Of a stretch of 15,621 bases of DNA, positions 1-7,823 are shown in pieces. Positions within the stretch are counted from its first letter, which is position 1; every line of letters starts with the position of its first letter. Source of the stretch: Chloroflexota bacterium. Lineage in GTDB: Bacteria; Chloroflexota; Anaerolineae; Anaerolineales; Anaerolineaceae. The DNA is taken from contig JAGVUS010000090.1 in the NCBI GenBank assembly GCA_019136175.1, positions 1-15,621 on the forward strand, given 5' to 3'. The notes below the pieces were generated by a model. It searched no databases. It had not been told where the DNA came from and was given only the letters and a program-made list of their open reading frames with translations. The position numbers and the translations under genes are program-made.

Positions 1-2
1 TT

Positions 3-713
3 TACCGCCAGGAAGCCACCCGCATCCGCATTGAACAAGGAAAGCCGGTTGCAGTGGAAACAGGGAAAGGCAATGACTACCCGGCAAACCTGGTCATTTC
101 CAATCTAACCCCCTGGAATACAGCAGACCTGCTCGATTCCCCCCCTTCCAGGCTGCCGAACTTCCCGGCAGATGGCTGGGGCGCATTCATGATGTACGTT
201 GGAATGACAGGCAACATCCTGCCGGAGGATTTTCCATTACACCACCAGGTTGTTCTTCGAAGACCGTTTGGCGAGGGAAACACCATCTTTGCATCTTTCA
301 GTCCAGCATGGGACCCCAACCGTGCTCCTGCTGGGCACCGCGCGCTGACAATCAGCACCCACACCAGGCTGAAGCCTTGGTGGCAGGCATCCGGGGATGA
401 CCGCAAAGTCTATGAATCCATGAAAGCAGCCCTGGCGGAATCCGTACTGGATGCGGCAGAGAAAATTGTGCCCGGCTTGCGGAATGCAACCCAAGTTATG
501 ATGACGGGAACGCCTGTCACATTTCACCGTTACACCCGCCGGAAACTGGGGTGGGTGGGAGGTTTTCCCCAAACAAGCCTGGTCCGCCCCGTTGGTGCCC
601 GGTTTCAACCCGGCATCTGGTTGGTGGGAGATTCTGTTTTTCCGGGGCAATCCATTGCATCCGTTGCCCTGGGCGGCTTGCGAGTGGCAAAACAGGTGAT
701 CCGCGAAGCCTGA
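3..713 (+). CDS. Phytoene desaturase-type FAD-dependent oxidoreductase, C-terminal part
   Basis: The reading frame is open from the window edge, so the start lies upstream; 236 residues are visible. A GTG at 54 is an internal valine codon rather than a credible start, because the frame continues upstream with plausible protein. The diagnostic segment is near the C-terminus, GIWLVGDSVFPGQSIASVAL followed by GGLRVAKQVI. This matches the C-terminal FAD-contacting motif of the CrtI/CrtD/CrtO (phytoene desaturase, carotenoid isomerase) superfamily, where the Asp of GD contacts the flavin and the last helix closes the fold. The N-terminal dinucleotide-binding motif is outside the window. The substrate cannot be named; carotenoid-type polyenes are the family norm, but many homologues are uncharacterised. 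It converges on the exporter genes with an 8-base gap and belongs to a different transcription unit from everything else here. Confidence 0.8.
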   Translation, partial: YRQEATRIRIEQGKPVAVETGKGNDYPANLVISNLTPWNTADLLDSPPSRLPNFPADGWGAFMMYVGMTGNILPEDFPLHHQVVLRRPFGEGNTIFASFSPAWDPNRAPAGHRALTISTHTRLKPWWQASGDDRKVYESMKAALAESVLDAAEKIVPGLRNATQVMMTGTPVTFHRYTRRKLGWVGGFPQTSLVRPVGARFQPGIWLVGDSVFPGQSIASVALGGLRVAKQVIREA

Positions 714-721
714 GCATTGAA

Positions 722-2551
722 TTAATTGGATGACGAAAACTGTCGGGCATACAACTGGGAATACAAACCACCCCGGTCGATTAAATCCCCATGGCTGCCC
801 TGTTCCACAATCGAACCATGATCCAGTACATAAATCCAATCTGCATTTCGCACCGTGCTGAGACGATGAGCAATCACAATGGCAGTCCGTCCCTGCAGAA
901 GGTGTTCCAGCGCCTGCTGGATGTATACCTCGGTAACTGTGTCAATATTTGCAGTTGCTTCATCCAGGATCAAAATGCGCGGCTTCGTGAGGATTGCCCT
1001 GGCAATGCTGATTAACTGGCGCTGACCGACCGATAAATTAACCCCGCCTTCCTGGATGCGGGTTTCATACCCATCCGGGTACGCCATGATGAAATCGTGT
1101 GCGTTTGCCTGTCGGGCTGCCTCCTCCACCTCCTCCCGGGTTGCATCCGGTTTCCCATAGAGGATGTTTTCCTCAATGGACCGGGAAAACAGGAATGGTT
1201 CCTGTGAAACAACACACACCTGGCGGCGCAAGGAATCCAGTGTCACCCCCCGGATATCCATATCATCAATCCGGATTGAACCGGATTGGATATCATAAAA
1301 CCGGGTGACCAGGTTGGCGATGGATGTTTTCCCCGCCCCTGTTGGTCCCACCAACGCAACCGTTTGCCCGGGTTGAATGACAAAGCTGACATCGTTAATG
1401 ACAATGGGAGCATCCGGGTTGTAACGAAACACAACGTGATCAAACTCCACCCTGCCTGCCGCCGGGGGCATTTCCACGGCTCCCGGCGCATCTGTAATTT
1501 CCAGCGGGGTATCCAGCAGCCTTACAACCTGCTCGCCGCCAGCCATTGCCGATTGAAAGGTTGTGAACAACCGGCTGACTTCCAGGATGGGCTGGAAAAA
1601 GCGAGTAACATAGGAAAGAAACGCCACCATCACACCAATTGTGACAGTTCCGCCAATGACATACCGACCACCAAACCACAGGACAATGGCGGTTGCCACC
1701 ATGCCCAGGATTTCAATTGTCGGCAGAAAGATAAACGATAATGACATGGCTTTAATGTACGCTTCGCGGTTTTCCAGGTTTACACGCTCAAACCGTTCCT
1801 GTGATGCTTTTTCCTGAGCAAACGCCTGGATGGCGCGCATCCCGCTGATATCTTCCGCCAGGTCGCCCACAACAGCCGCAATCTTGGAACGCGTCTCCCG
1901 GAATGCAGACCGGGCATGGTGGGAGAAAATCCATGTTGCCAGGAACACCAACGGCAAGACAATAAATGTCAACAATGCCAGGCGCGGGCTCATCGTCAGC
2001 ATGATGATGATGATTCCAACAAGGACGATCACATCGCCGATCAGGGTAATCACCCCCTGGGAGAGAAGTTCATTGATTTCCGCCACATCGTTCATCACCC
2101 GGGATACGGTTACACCAACAATATGACGATCATGGTAACCCAGATGAAGACGCTGCAAATGGCGGAACAGGTCCTCCCGCAGTTTTGCCAGCACGTTTTG
2201 ACCCACCCAGGAAAGCAGGTACCGTTGACCGGCGCTGACTGCAAACAAAGCCACGAAAGCAACTGTCAATACCAGGGCAATTCTCCACAAGCCGTCCATG
2301 TCCCCTGGTTCAATATACTGATCAATTGCCACCTTGGTCAGGTACGGGGCAAGCAAAGTCAGCCCGGACTCGCCCAACGTAAGAACAAAGGCAACTGCCA
2401 TTTTCCACCCATGCGGGCGAAGGTACGCCAGCAGCCGCCGGATGACCCTGGGATTAAATTTTGCAGTGTCTTCGCGGTTGGCACTGCCGTAACGATCCAG
2501 TGCATCGCGGGGACCCATGCCCGATGTGATTCCGCCAATGGAAAAGCTCAT
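722..2551 (-). CDS. ABC exporter half-transporter, catalytic-Glu subunit (609 aa)
   Basis: This is a type IV ABC exporter half: an N-terminal six-helix membrane domain (about residues 45-335) fused to a nucleotide-binding domain (about 365-605). Visible NBD motifs are Walker A GPTGAGKTS (402-410), signature LSVGQRQ (506-512), Walker B ILILDEAT with D530 and catalytic E531, and H-loop His562. The signature has Val in place of the first Gly of LSGGQ. In heterodimeric exporters such as TM287/288 and BmrCD, the subunit with the intact catalytic Glu is paired with a partner whose Glu is replaced, and its own signature faces the degenerate site. That pattern is seen here with the upstream gene. The ATG start overlaps the upstream stop as ATGA, implying translational coupling. 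Substrate is unknown; drugs or lipids are typical for the family. Confidence 0.93.
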   Translation of the reverse strand: MSFSIGGITSGMGPRDALDRYGSANREDTAKFNPRVIRRLLAYLRPHGWKMAVAFVLTLGESGLTLLAPYLTKVAIDQYIEPGDMDGLWRIALVLTVAFVALFAVSAGQRYLLSWVGQNVLAKLREDLFRHLQRLHLGYHDRHIVGVTVSRVMNDVAEINELLSQGVITLIGDVIVLVGIIIIMLTMSPRLALLTFIVLPLVFLATWIFSHHARSAFRETRSKIAAVVGDLAEDISGMRAIQAFAQEKASQERFERVNLENREAYIKAMSLSFIFLPTIEILGMVATAIVLWFGGRYVIGGTVTIGVMVAFLSYVTRFFQPILEVSRLFTTFQSAMAGGEQVVRLLDTPLEITDAPGAVEMPPAAGRVEFDHVVFRYNPDAPIVINDVSFVIQPGQTVALVGPTGAGKTSIANLVTRFYDIQSGSIRIDDMDIRGVTLDSLRRQVCVVSQEPFLFSRSIEENILYGKPDATREEVEEAARQANAHDFIMAYPDGYETRIQEGGVNLSVGQRQLISIARAILTKPRILILDEATANIDTVTEVYIQQALEHLLQGRTAIVIAHRLSTVRNADWIYVLDHGSIVEQGSHGDLIDRGGLYSQLYARQFSSSN

Positions 2552-4338
2552 GCGGTTGTCTCCTGCCGCTTCAGTTGGCGATTGTAGATTTCCACGTACA
2601 GGCGTGAAGAAGTTAATAATGTTTCATGGGTTCCCATCGCCTGGATGCGCCCTTTGTCCATGACAATGATTTGATCAGCGTTGCGTACTGTGCTTAACCG
2701 GTGGGCAATCACAAAAGTGGTTCTTCCGCGGACCAGGTTTTGAAATGCCAGTTGAATCAGGTGCTCCGTCTCAGCGTCCACCGAAGCAGTGGCATCATCC
2801 AGGATGAGGATTCGTGGGTCCATTAGCAGTGCCCGGGCAATAGCCAGGCGTTGTCTTTGCCCGCCGGAGAGGGTGACCCCGCGTTCGCCAACCCGGGTAT
2901 CGTACCCCTGCGCGCTTTGGATGATAAATTCATGCGCTTGGGCTGCACGGGCTGCACGAATGATCTCCTCCTCACTGGCTTGTTCATTCCCAAATGTTAT
3001 GTTTTCCCGGATGGTTCCGGCAAACAGGGTGGTATCCTGCATCACAATTCCAATTTGGCTGCGAAGTGAATGCAGGGTCACCTTGCGGACATCCGTGCCA
3101 TCCACCAGCACCCTGCCTTCAGATGGATCGTAAAATCTTGGCACAAGGCTGATGATGGTGGATTTCCCTGATCCGGTGGACCCCAGCAGGGCAATGGTTT
3201 GACCTGCTTCAACCCGGAAGTTGATATCATTCAACACCTTTTTTCTGCCGTAGCTGAAGGACACATGCTCAAATTCCACCCGACCCTGGATTTGACCAAT
3301 GGATACAGCCCCGGGTTCATCCCGGACTTCGGAAACGGTATCCAGGATGTCAAAGATGCGCTCAGCAGCAGAACCGGCAATTGCCACTGCCGGGATAATC
3401 ATTCCCAGCCGCCGCACCGGTTCAATCAACTGACCCACATAGGTGATGAATGCAATAATCTCACCAATTGTGATCTGTCCCTGAACAACCTGCCTGCCTC
3501 CATACAGGATGATGGCGACGTAACCCAGATTGGCAATCAGGAAGAGAAGGGGAAGGTTCACCGCCTGCATCTGCGCCGAACGGGCGGAGAGATCAAACCA
3601 GCGTGCGTTCTCCCTGCCAAAGCGTTCAATCTCGGCATCCTCCTGGACGTAAGCTTTTACCTCCCGGGTGCCGCGCAGGTTTTGCTCCACAGCAGTGGTC
3701 AGCACAGCCAGTTGTTTTTGGACAAGCTGAGACAGGGGGCGGAATCGCGAGCCAAAATAAAGAGCGCGGTACACAAGCAGGGGCATGGTTGCCAGAACCA
3801 GCAGAGCCAGGCGATAATCCATCACCAGCATGACAATTGCCGTGACAACCAGAAGCAGCGCACCTTCCAATATCCGGACTGTTGCCCGCCCGGTGAGAAA
3901 CCGGATCCGCTCTACGTCCTGCACCGCCCGCGAAAGGAGTTCCCCGGCTTCCGATTGATCATGAAATGAAAACGACAGGGAGGTTAATTTTTTCTGGATT
4001 TCATTCCGTAAATCAAAGGCAACATTCTGCGAAGCCACTTCGCTCATCGTACCCTGGTAATAATTCAATACACCCTTCAATACCGTCAACCCCAGCAGTA
4101 CAAGAACCGACCAGGTCAATACCTGCGGCTGATTGCCCTTGACGCCGGTATCAATAATCCAGCCCAAAAATTGCGGGATCATTGTGTTTAACCCCAGGAT
4201 GGCAAATAAGGAAGCATAGGCAATCAGGGTTTGCTTCCAGTATGGACGCAAATAGCCATACACTCTCCACAACAACTTTAAAAGCGGAGTTTCCGTTCGG
4301 GGTATGGATGGAAGTGCCTGGGCTTTATGTGCAGTCAT
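2548..4338 (-). CDS. ABC exporter half-transporter, degenerate-site subunit (596 aa)
   Basis: This is the partner half-transporter, with a six-helix membrane domain (about residues 35-325) and a nucleotide-binding domain (about 350-590). Motifs, numbered from the ATG at 4338, are Walker A GSTGSGKST (386-394), canonical signature LSGGQRQ (490-496), Walker B ILILDDAT with Asp515 where the catalytic Glu should be, and H-loop His546. Glu-to-Asp at this place is the hallmark of the degenerate-site subunit of heterodimeric exporters (TM287 and BmrC type). A TTG nine bases upstream (4347) would add three residues. The ATG is preferred because a GAG-containing Shine-Dalgarno-like stretch precedes it. 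It is the first gene of the exporter pair, 84 bases after the MBL gene, so it may have its own promoter. Confidence 0.92.
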   Translation of the reverse strand: MTAHKAQALPSIPRTETPLLKLLWRVYGYLRPYWKQTLIAYASLFAILGLNTMIPQFLGWIIDTGVKGNQPQVLTWSVLVLLGLTVLKGVLNYYQGTMSEVASQNVAFDLRNEIQKKLTSLSFSFHDQSEAGELLSRAVQDVERIRFLTGRATVRILEGALLLVVTAIVMLVMDYRLALLVLATMPLLVYRALYFGSRFRPLSQLVQKQLAVLTTAVEQNLRGTREVKAYVQEDAEIERFGRENARWFDLSARSAQMQAVNLPLLFLIANLGYVAIILYGGRQVVQGQITIGEIIAFITYVGQLIEPVRRLGMIIPAVAIAGSAAERIFDILDTVSEVRDEPGAVSIGQIQGRVEFEHVSFSYGRKKVLNDINFRVEAGQTIALLGSTGSGKSTIISLVPRFYDPSEGRVLVDGTDVRKVTLHSLRSQIGIVMQDTTLFAGTIRENITFGNEQASEEEIIRAARAAQAHEFIIQSAQGYDTRVGERGVTLSGGQRQRLAIARALLMDPRILILDDATASVDAETEHLIQLAFQNLVRGRTTFVIAHRLSTVRNADQIIVMDKGRIQAMGTHETLLTSSRLYVEIYNRQLKRQETTA

Positions 4339-4352
4339 TTCGCTCAATCGTT

Positions 4353-4366
4353 AGATAATTATCTCA
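4353..4366 (-). promoter_or_regulatory. 12-base palindrome overlapping a candidate extended -10 box upstream of the exporter genes
   Basis: AGATAATTATCT at 4353-4364 is a perfect palindrome lying 14 bases upstream of the exporter ATG. Read on the minus strand, TGAGATAAT (4366 to 4358) fits an extended -10 element (TGn plus GATAAT). No good -35 hexamer is seen at the matching distance, as tolerated for extended -10 promoters. The overlap could mean an operator, but AT-rich palindromes of this length arise by chance, so the call is weak. Confidence 0.28.
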
Positions 4367-4422
4367 CTCAATTGTCCATTCTAAAAGGAAATAAATCACA
4401 AAAAGATGGGGACATTCTGTTC

Positions 4423-5295
4423 CTATTCCACAGCGAGGGAAACGGAATCCCCCATCCATACCGGACAGATCTCCAGGGAAGGGGCGAGTTGTTTCAAATG
4501 CTCCCGAACCATGTCCACATGACGCACATCCCAAAAGTCATTGGCATCCCGTCCCCACTCTTCCAAATGTGCAAGGATCACTTTCTTCGCCTCGAACGAT
4601 GAGAGAAAACGGCAGAATGGATCCAGTAGAGCGGGCGATTCCACCAGAGCCTGACTGCGTCCCAGCCAAAGGTGGGCAAATAAACCATCAACTCCATCAA
4701 ACAAAGAAAGAAGGGGGGTGTCATACCGGCGGGTATCACCGGGAAAGAGCCACCGGTGCCCATTCAACTCAATCCAATACCCCATCGACGGCACACCGTA
4801 ATGCTTGCCTTTTGGTTCGGAATGAAGATGCAAGCCGGGAAAGGGGATCACCCGGATTCCTTGAATGGTGATTTCCTGAAACGCTTCTGCAATGAGGATT
4901 CTTCCAGCCGGAATGCCCGTTTCTTTCAAATCCGGCACCAGGTCCATTGGCACAATCCACTGGATGGGATGGTCCTGCAGCTGCCGGATCAGGTTCAGGT
5001 CCAGGTGATCCTCGTGACGATGGGTGAGGATGACAAAAGACAAATCCGCCAAATCTACAGAGATATTCACATACGGGCTTTCCGGAACACGCTGCCGGAG
5101 TGTAAGCGGGTCCATTGCCCAGAGAATGGTATTTGTTCGAAACAGGTAGCTGGCTGAGTACATTAACCAGGCACGGCAACCATCACCGGAGGATTTCCAT
5201 TCCCTGACCATCTTGTTCCAAATATCAGGGTACTTGCGGATGATGGTTTGTCGTTTTTCAAGAATGGCGGATTGTTGCTTTTCAAATGCTGGCAT
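4423..5295 (-). CDS. Metallo-beta-lactamase-fold hydrolase (290 aa)
   Basis: This is a metal-dependent hydrolase of the MBL fold. The signature THRHEDHLD gives H92, H94, D96 and H97 (HxHxDH). Further likely ligands are H156/H158 in GLHLHSE, D187 in FPGDTRRYD and H243 in LAHLEEW. The arrangement resembles the Lactamase_B_2/UlaG-like branch, which contains ascorbate-6-phosphate lactonase, rather than true beta-lactamases. The longest frame begins at a TTG (5346) and overlaps the upstream kinase by 65 bases. I chose the ATG at 5295 instead, which overlaps the kinase end by 14 bases; its Shine-Dalgarno is poor, fitting translational coupling. It is the last gene of the long minus-strand series. 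A lactonase or phosphoester role on a sugar intermediate is inference from context only. Confidence 0.82.
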   Translation of the reverse strand: MPAFEKQQSAILEKRQTIIRKYPDIWNKMVREWKSSGDGCRAWLMYSASYLFRTNTILWAMDPLTLRQRVPESPYVNISVDLADLSFVILTHRHEDHLDLNLIRQLQDHPIQWIVPMDLVPDLKETGIPAGRILIAEAFQEITIQGIRVIPFPGLHLHSEPKGKHYGVPSMGYWIELNGHRWLFPGDTRRYDTPLLSLFDGVDGLFAHLWLGRSQALVESPALLDPFCRFLSSFEAKKVILAHLEEWGRDANDFWDVRHVDMVREHLKQLAPSLEICPVWMGDSVSLAVE

Positions 5296-6178
5296 GCTTG
5301 TAATGTGTTTGAATGAATTCCTCCACCTCACCCGGGGAACGGTCAAACGGTCCCTGTTTTTCCATTTTTAAGCTGGTGACCGCAGCCGCCCACATGCCAG
5401 CCTCCGCCGGGTCCTTGCCCAGCCGCATGGCAACATACGTTCCAATGCAGGTATCCCCTCGACCACTGCGACCATTCAACTGCCTTGGATAAAAACCATA
5501 TTCAAATTCCTGTCCATCCGCCCAGATCAGAACACCATCTTGATGAGTTAAAACAATTTCCCGGGGTCCAAGGTTGGCGTAAAACCGGGCGGCTCGATGG
5601 ATGTCCGTTTCTCCTGTGAGAAACCCGGCTTCCACCATGTCACTTTTAAGGATATCAAGGTGAGCAAGGGTCAATTCCATTTCCCCCCAAGGTTCATATA
5701 CCAATTCCTCTCCCCGTAAAACACGGACAAATCCCTGCATATCCGCAGCAACTTGCATCTTTTTCGCCTTGAGCGATAGAATCACATCCAAACCCACTTC
5801 GCCCCGCAGGCTGGATCCAATCACGGCGGCTTTGGCATCCAGCAATTGGACTTCATCTGGTGTGATTGTACCAGCCGTGCTCCTGACAGATAGATTTCGG
5901 ATATCCGGGTTGGCAGTTGGGTACTCAAGCACCATCAATGTGGACTGGGGGGAATAAGTTACAAAAACATCAACTCCTGCCTGGTTTAAACCGTCCACAA
6001 CATGCTGATCCTCCCGCGCAAGCCGGGTGACAACCGCAGGCTGCACACCCAGGCAAGCCACTGCCCGGGCAGCATAGTTGACAGCCCCGCCATCCACGTT
6101 CCTCGTTTCCCGGGGCGTGATGATGGTATCCTTGGTGTAGTTTCCGATATAAAGCACATCATATACTTTTTTGTTCAT
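5282..6178 (-). CDS. PfkB-family carbohydrate kinase (298 aa)
   Basis: This is an ATP-dependent sugar or polyol kinase of the ribokinase/PfkB family. The N-terminal substrate motif GGAVNYAA is at about residues 30-37. The C-terminal signature is SGRGDTCIG, with catalytic base Asp242 and anion-hole backbone at G239-G241. The usual GAGD is GRGD here. Length is normal for the family. The ATG at 6178 is chosen over a TTG one codon earlier because AGGAAG lies at a good distance upstream of the ATG. It starts 28 bases after the PiT gene and its end overlaps the MBL gene. The substrate is unknown; in context it probably re-phosphorylates the sugar or polyol released or isomerised by the upstream HAD and TIM-barrel proteins (inference). 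Confidence 0.9.
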   Translation of the reverse strand: MNKKVYDVLYIGNYTKDTIITPRETRNVDGGAVNYAARAVACLGVQPAVVTRLAREDQHVVDGLNQAGVDVFVTYSPQSTLMVLEYPTANPDIRNLSVRSTAGTITPDEVQLLDAKAAVIGSSLRGEVGLDVILSLKAKKMQVAADMQGFVRVLRGEELVYEPWGEMELTLAHLDILKSDMVEAGFLTGETDIHRAARFYANLGPREIVLTHQDGVLIWADGQEFEYGFYPRQLNGRSGRGDTCIGTYVAMRLGKDPAEAGMWAAAVTSLKMEKQGPFDRSPGEVEEFIQTHYKHASI

Positions 6179-6206
6179 CAATGCTTCCTGCCTTGTTTCA
6201 ATCAGA

Positions 6207-7196
6207 TCATCCTACAAAAAGATTAATTATCCAGTACACGCCTGCTCCAAGCAGGGCAGTGGAAGGAATGGTAAATATCCAGGCAAAGGCAATTTCCCCT
6301 GCCACACCCCAGCGCACCTTGCTCATCCGTTCCGCGGCACCCACGCCCATAATGGCTGTGCTGACCACCTGGGTTGTACTCACCGGTCCCCCCACCAAAG
6401 AGGCAGCCAGGATGACAGCCGCAGAAGTCAATTGGGAAGCAAAGCCATGCACCGGGTAAATTTTGTAAAACTTGGAGCCAAGGGTGCGAATTAACTGCCA
6501 GCTCCCTACCGAGGTTCCCAATGCAATGGCAGCTGCACAAACCACCACCACCCAGAAAGGCACCTGGAAGGATGGAATCCTTCCGCTGATGAGCAATCCA
6601 AGGGTAATGATTCCCATTGTCTTTTGGGCATCATTGGTTCCGTGGCTCAGCGCCAGACCCAGCGATGTGATAATCTGAAGCCGTTTAAACAAGCCGTTCA
6701 CCCGGGGGGACGCCCGCCAGGACAACAGGTAGATCAGGTTGGCAATCAGGATGCCAGCAAGAAATCCAATCACCGGGGAGGCAAATAAACTGATAAGAAC
6801 CTTCAGAACACCGGACGCCTGGATGGCACGAAATCCTGCTCCCACACCAACCGAGCCAATCAAGCCGCCTATCAATGCATGGGAGGAGCTTGATGGAATC
6901 CCCAACATCCTGGTCAAAATATTCCATGCAATGGCGCTGACCAATGCTGAAATGATGGCAATCATATTAAGATGCTCGGATGCAACAATCTCATGCCCGA
7001 TGGTATTTGCCACGGCAACGCCAAAGATGAAAGGGCCGGAAAATTCCGCAATGGCTGTCATTGCCAGGGCAACACGGGGGCGGATGGCGCGCGAGGAGAT
7101 CATGGTTGCCACGATATTACTGGAATCATTCACCCCATTAAGAAAGTCAAATACGATTGCCAATGCAATCAGGACAATTAAGGAGATTGGCATCAT
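6207..7196 (-). CDS. PiT-family inorganic phosphate transporter (329 aa)
   Basis: This is a membrane transporter for inorganic phosphate (or metal phosphate), normally cation-coupled. The protein is hydrophobic throughout, with about 8-10 membrane segments. It shows the inverted duplicated PiT motif: NGVNDSSN at residues 20-27 and HGTNDAQKTMG around 185-194, with D24 and D189 in equivalent positions. The C-terminal half also carries the family segment GGPVSTTQVVSTAIMGVG. Length fits short bacterial and archaeal PiT proteins. Two ATG codons stand in tandem at the start; either could be used. It begins 6 bases after the DUF47 gene, the standard pairing for this family. Its place amid sugar-processing genes suggests handling of Pi released from an organophosphate; whether it imports or exports Pi here cannot be told. 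Confidence 0.93.
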   Translation of the reverse strand: MMPISLIVLIALAIVFDFLNGVNDSSNIVATMISSRAIRPRVALAMTAIAEFSGPFIFGVAVANTIGHEIVASEHLNMIAIISALVSAIAWNILTRMLGIPSSSSHALIGGLIGSVGVGAGFRAIQASGVLKVLISLFASPVIGFLAGILIANLIYLLSWRASPRVNGLFKRLQIITSLGLALSHGTNDAQKTMGIITLGLLISGRIPSFQVPFWVVVVCAAAIALGTSVGSWQLIRTLGSKFYKIYPVHGFASQLTSAAVILAASLVGGPVSTTQVVSTAIMGVGAAERMSKVRWGVAGEIAFAWIFTIPSTALLGAGVYWIINLFVG

Positions 7197-7202
7197 TCCC
7201 GC

Positions 7203-7823
7203 CTAGGTGGTCTTCACAATAATATCAGCCAGCACATTCGCAGCTTCATCCCCGCGGTCAGCTGCATTGCTCAGGTGGCGGTACACCTCCCGCAGCTTCA
7301 TTACGTTCACCAATTGTTTAATACTATCAATCTCCTGGAACATGTCGGCAAGCGCTTCACGGTATACCTTTTCCACTTTATTTTCCAATGCCTTGGCGCG
7401 TTGGGCATGCTCGGAAGCCACGCCCGGGTGATCCTGCAGCCGTTCAATTGCCATCATCAACTCAAAAGTTGCATCCCTTAAAAGGGAACACATTCGGACC
7501 ATATATTCAGTCGGCTTCACCTTCAGGATGACAATTTCCGTCATGGTGCTGTAAGCATAATCCAGCACATCATCAATGGCACGGGAGAGCGCAAAAATAT
7601 CCTCCCGGTCAAACGGTGTGATGAAAGTGCGGTTGAGTTCATCAATCAGGATCCGGCGGGCTTCATCCGCCTCTTTTTCCGTGGATGTTAACTGGTCGGC
7701 AAGTGCCTGGTCTGGCTTTGTGAGGTAAGCTTTCAGCACATCCATCCCATCCAACGCCAATGCTGCCTGTTGATGGAGCAGTGTGATGAACACATTGCGC
7801 CGTTTTTTGAATATTTTTAACAT
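7203..7823 (-). CDS. DUF47 (PhoU-like) PiT-accessory protein (206 aa)
   Basis: This is an all-helical cytoplasmic protein of the DUF47/TIGR00153 family, related in fold to PhoU. Family-typical features are the short basic start MLKIFKK, the segment EKEADEARR around residues 50-58, and FITPFDREDIFAL followed by an Asp-rich helix (IDDVLDYA), where PhoU-like proteins bind metal ions. It probably regulates the adjacent PiT transporter, the usual genetic partner. The ATG at 7823 lies inside the end of the upstream HAD-TIM gene (7-base overlap, ATGTTAA). A strong GGAGGAGA Shine-Dalgarno precedes it inside the upstream coding sequence, so translation is both coupled and independently strong. Confidence 0.9.
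   Translation of the reverse strand: MLKIFKKRRNVFITLLHQQAALALDGMDVLKAYLTKPDQALADQLTSTEKEADEARRILIDELNRTFITPFDREDIFALSRAIDDVLDYAYSTMTEIVILKVKPTEYMVRMCSLLRDATFELMMAIERLQDHPGVASEHAQRAKALENKVEKVYREALADMFQEIDSIKQLVNVMKLREVYRHLSNAADRGDEAANVLADIIVKTT

Noticed and set aside
3199..3969. Long open frame on the + strand (256 codons) opposite the exporter gene.
   Set aside because: It lies opposite a clear ABC transporter membrane domain; the composition is that of a shadow frame and no motif is seen.
5296..5346. TTG start for the MBL-fold protein giving a 65-base overlap with the kinase.
   Set aside because: The rare start codon and unusually long overlap are less likely than the ATG at 5295; the added residues show no family feature.
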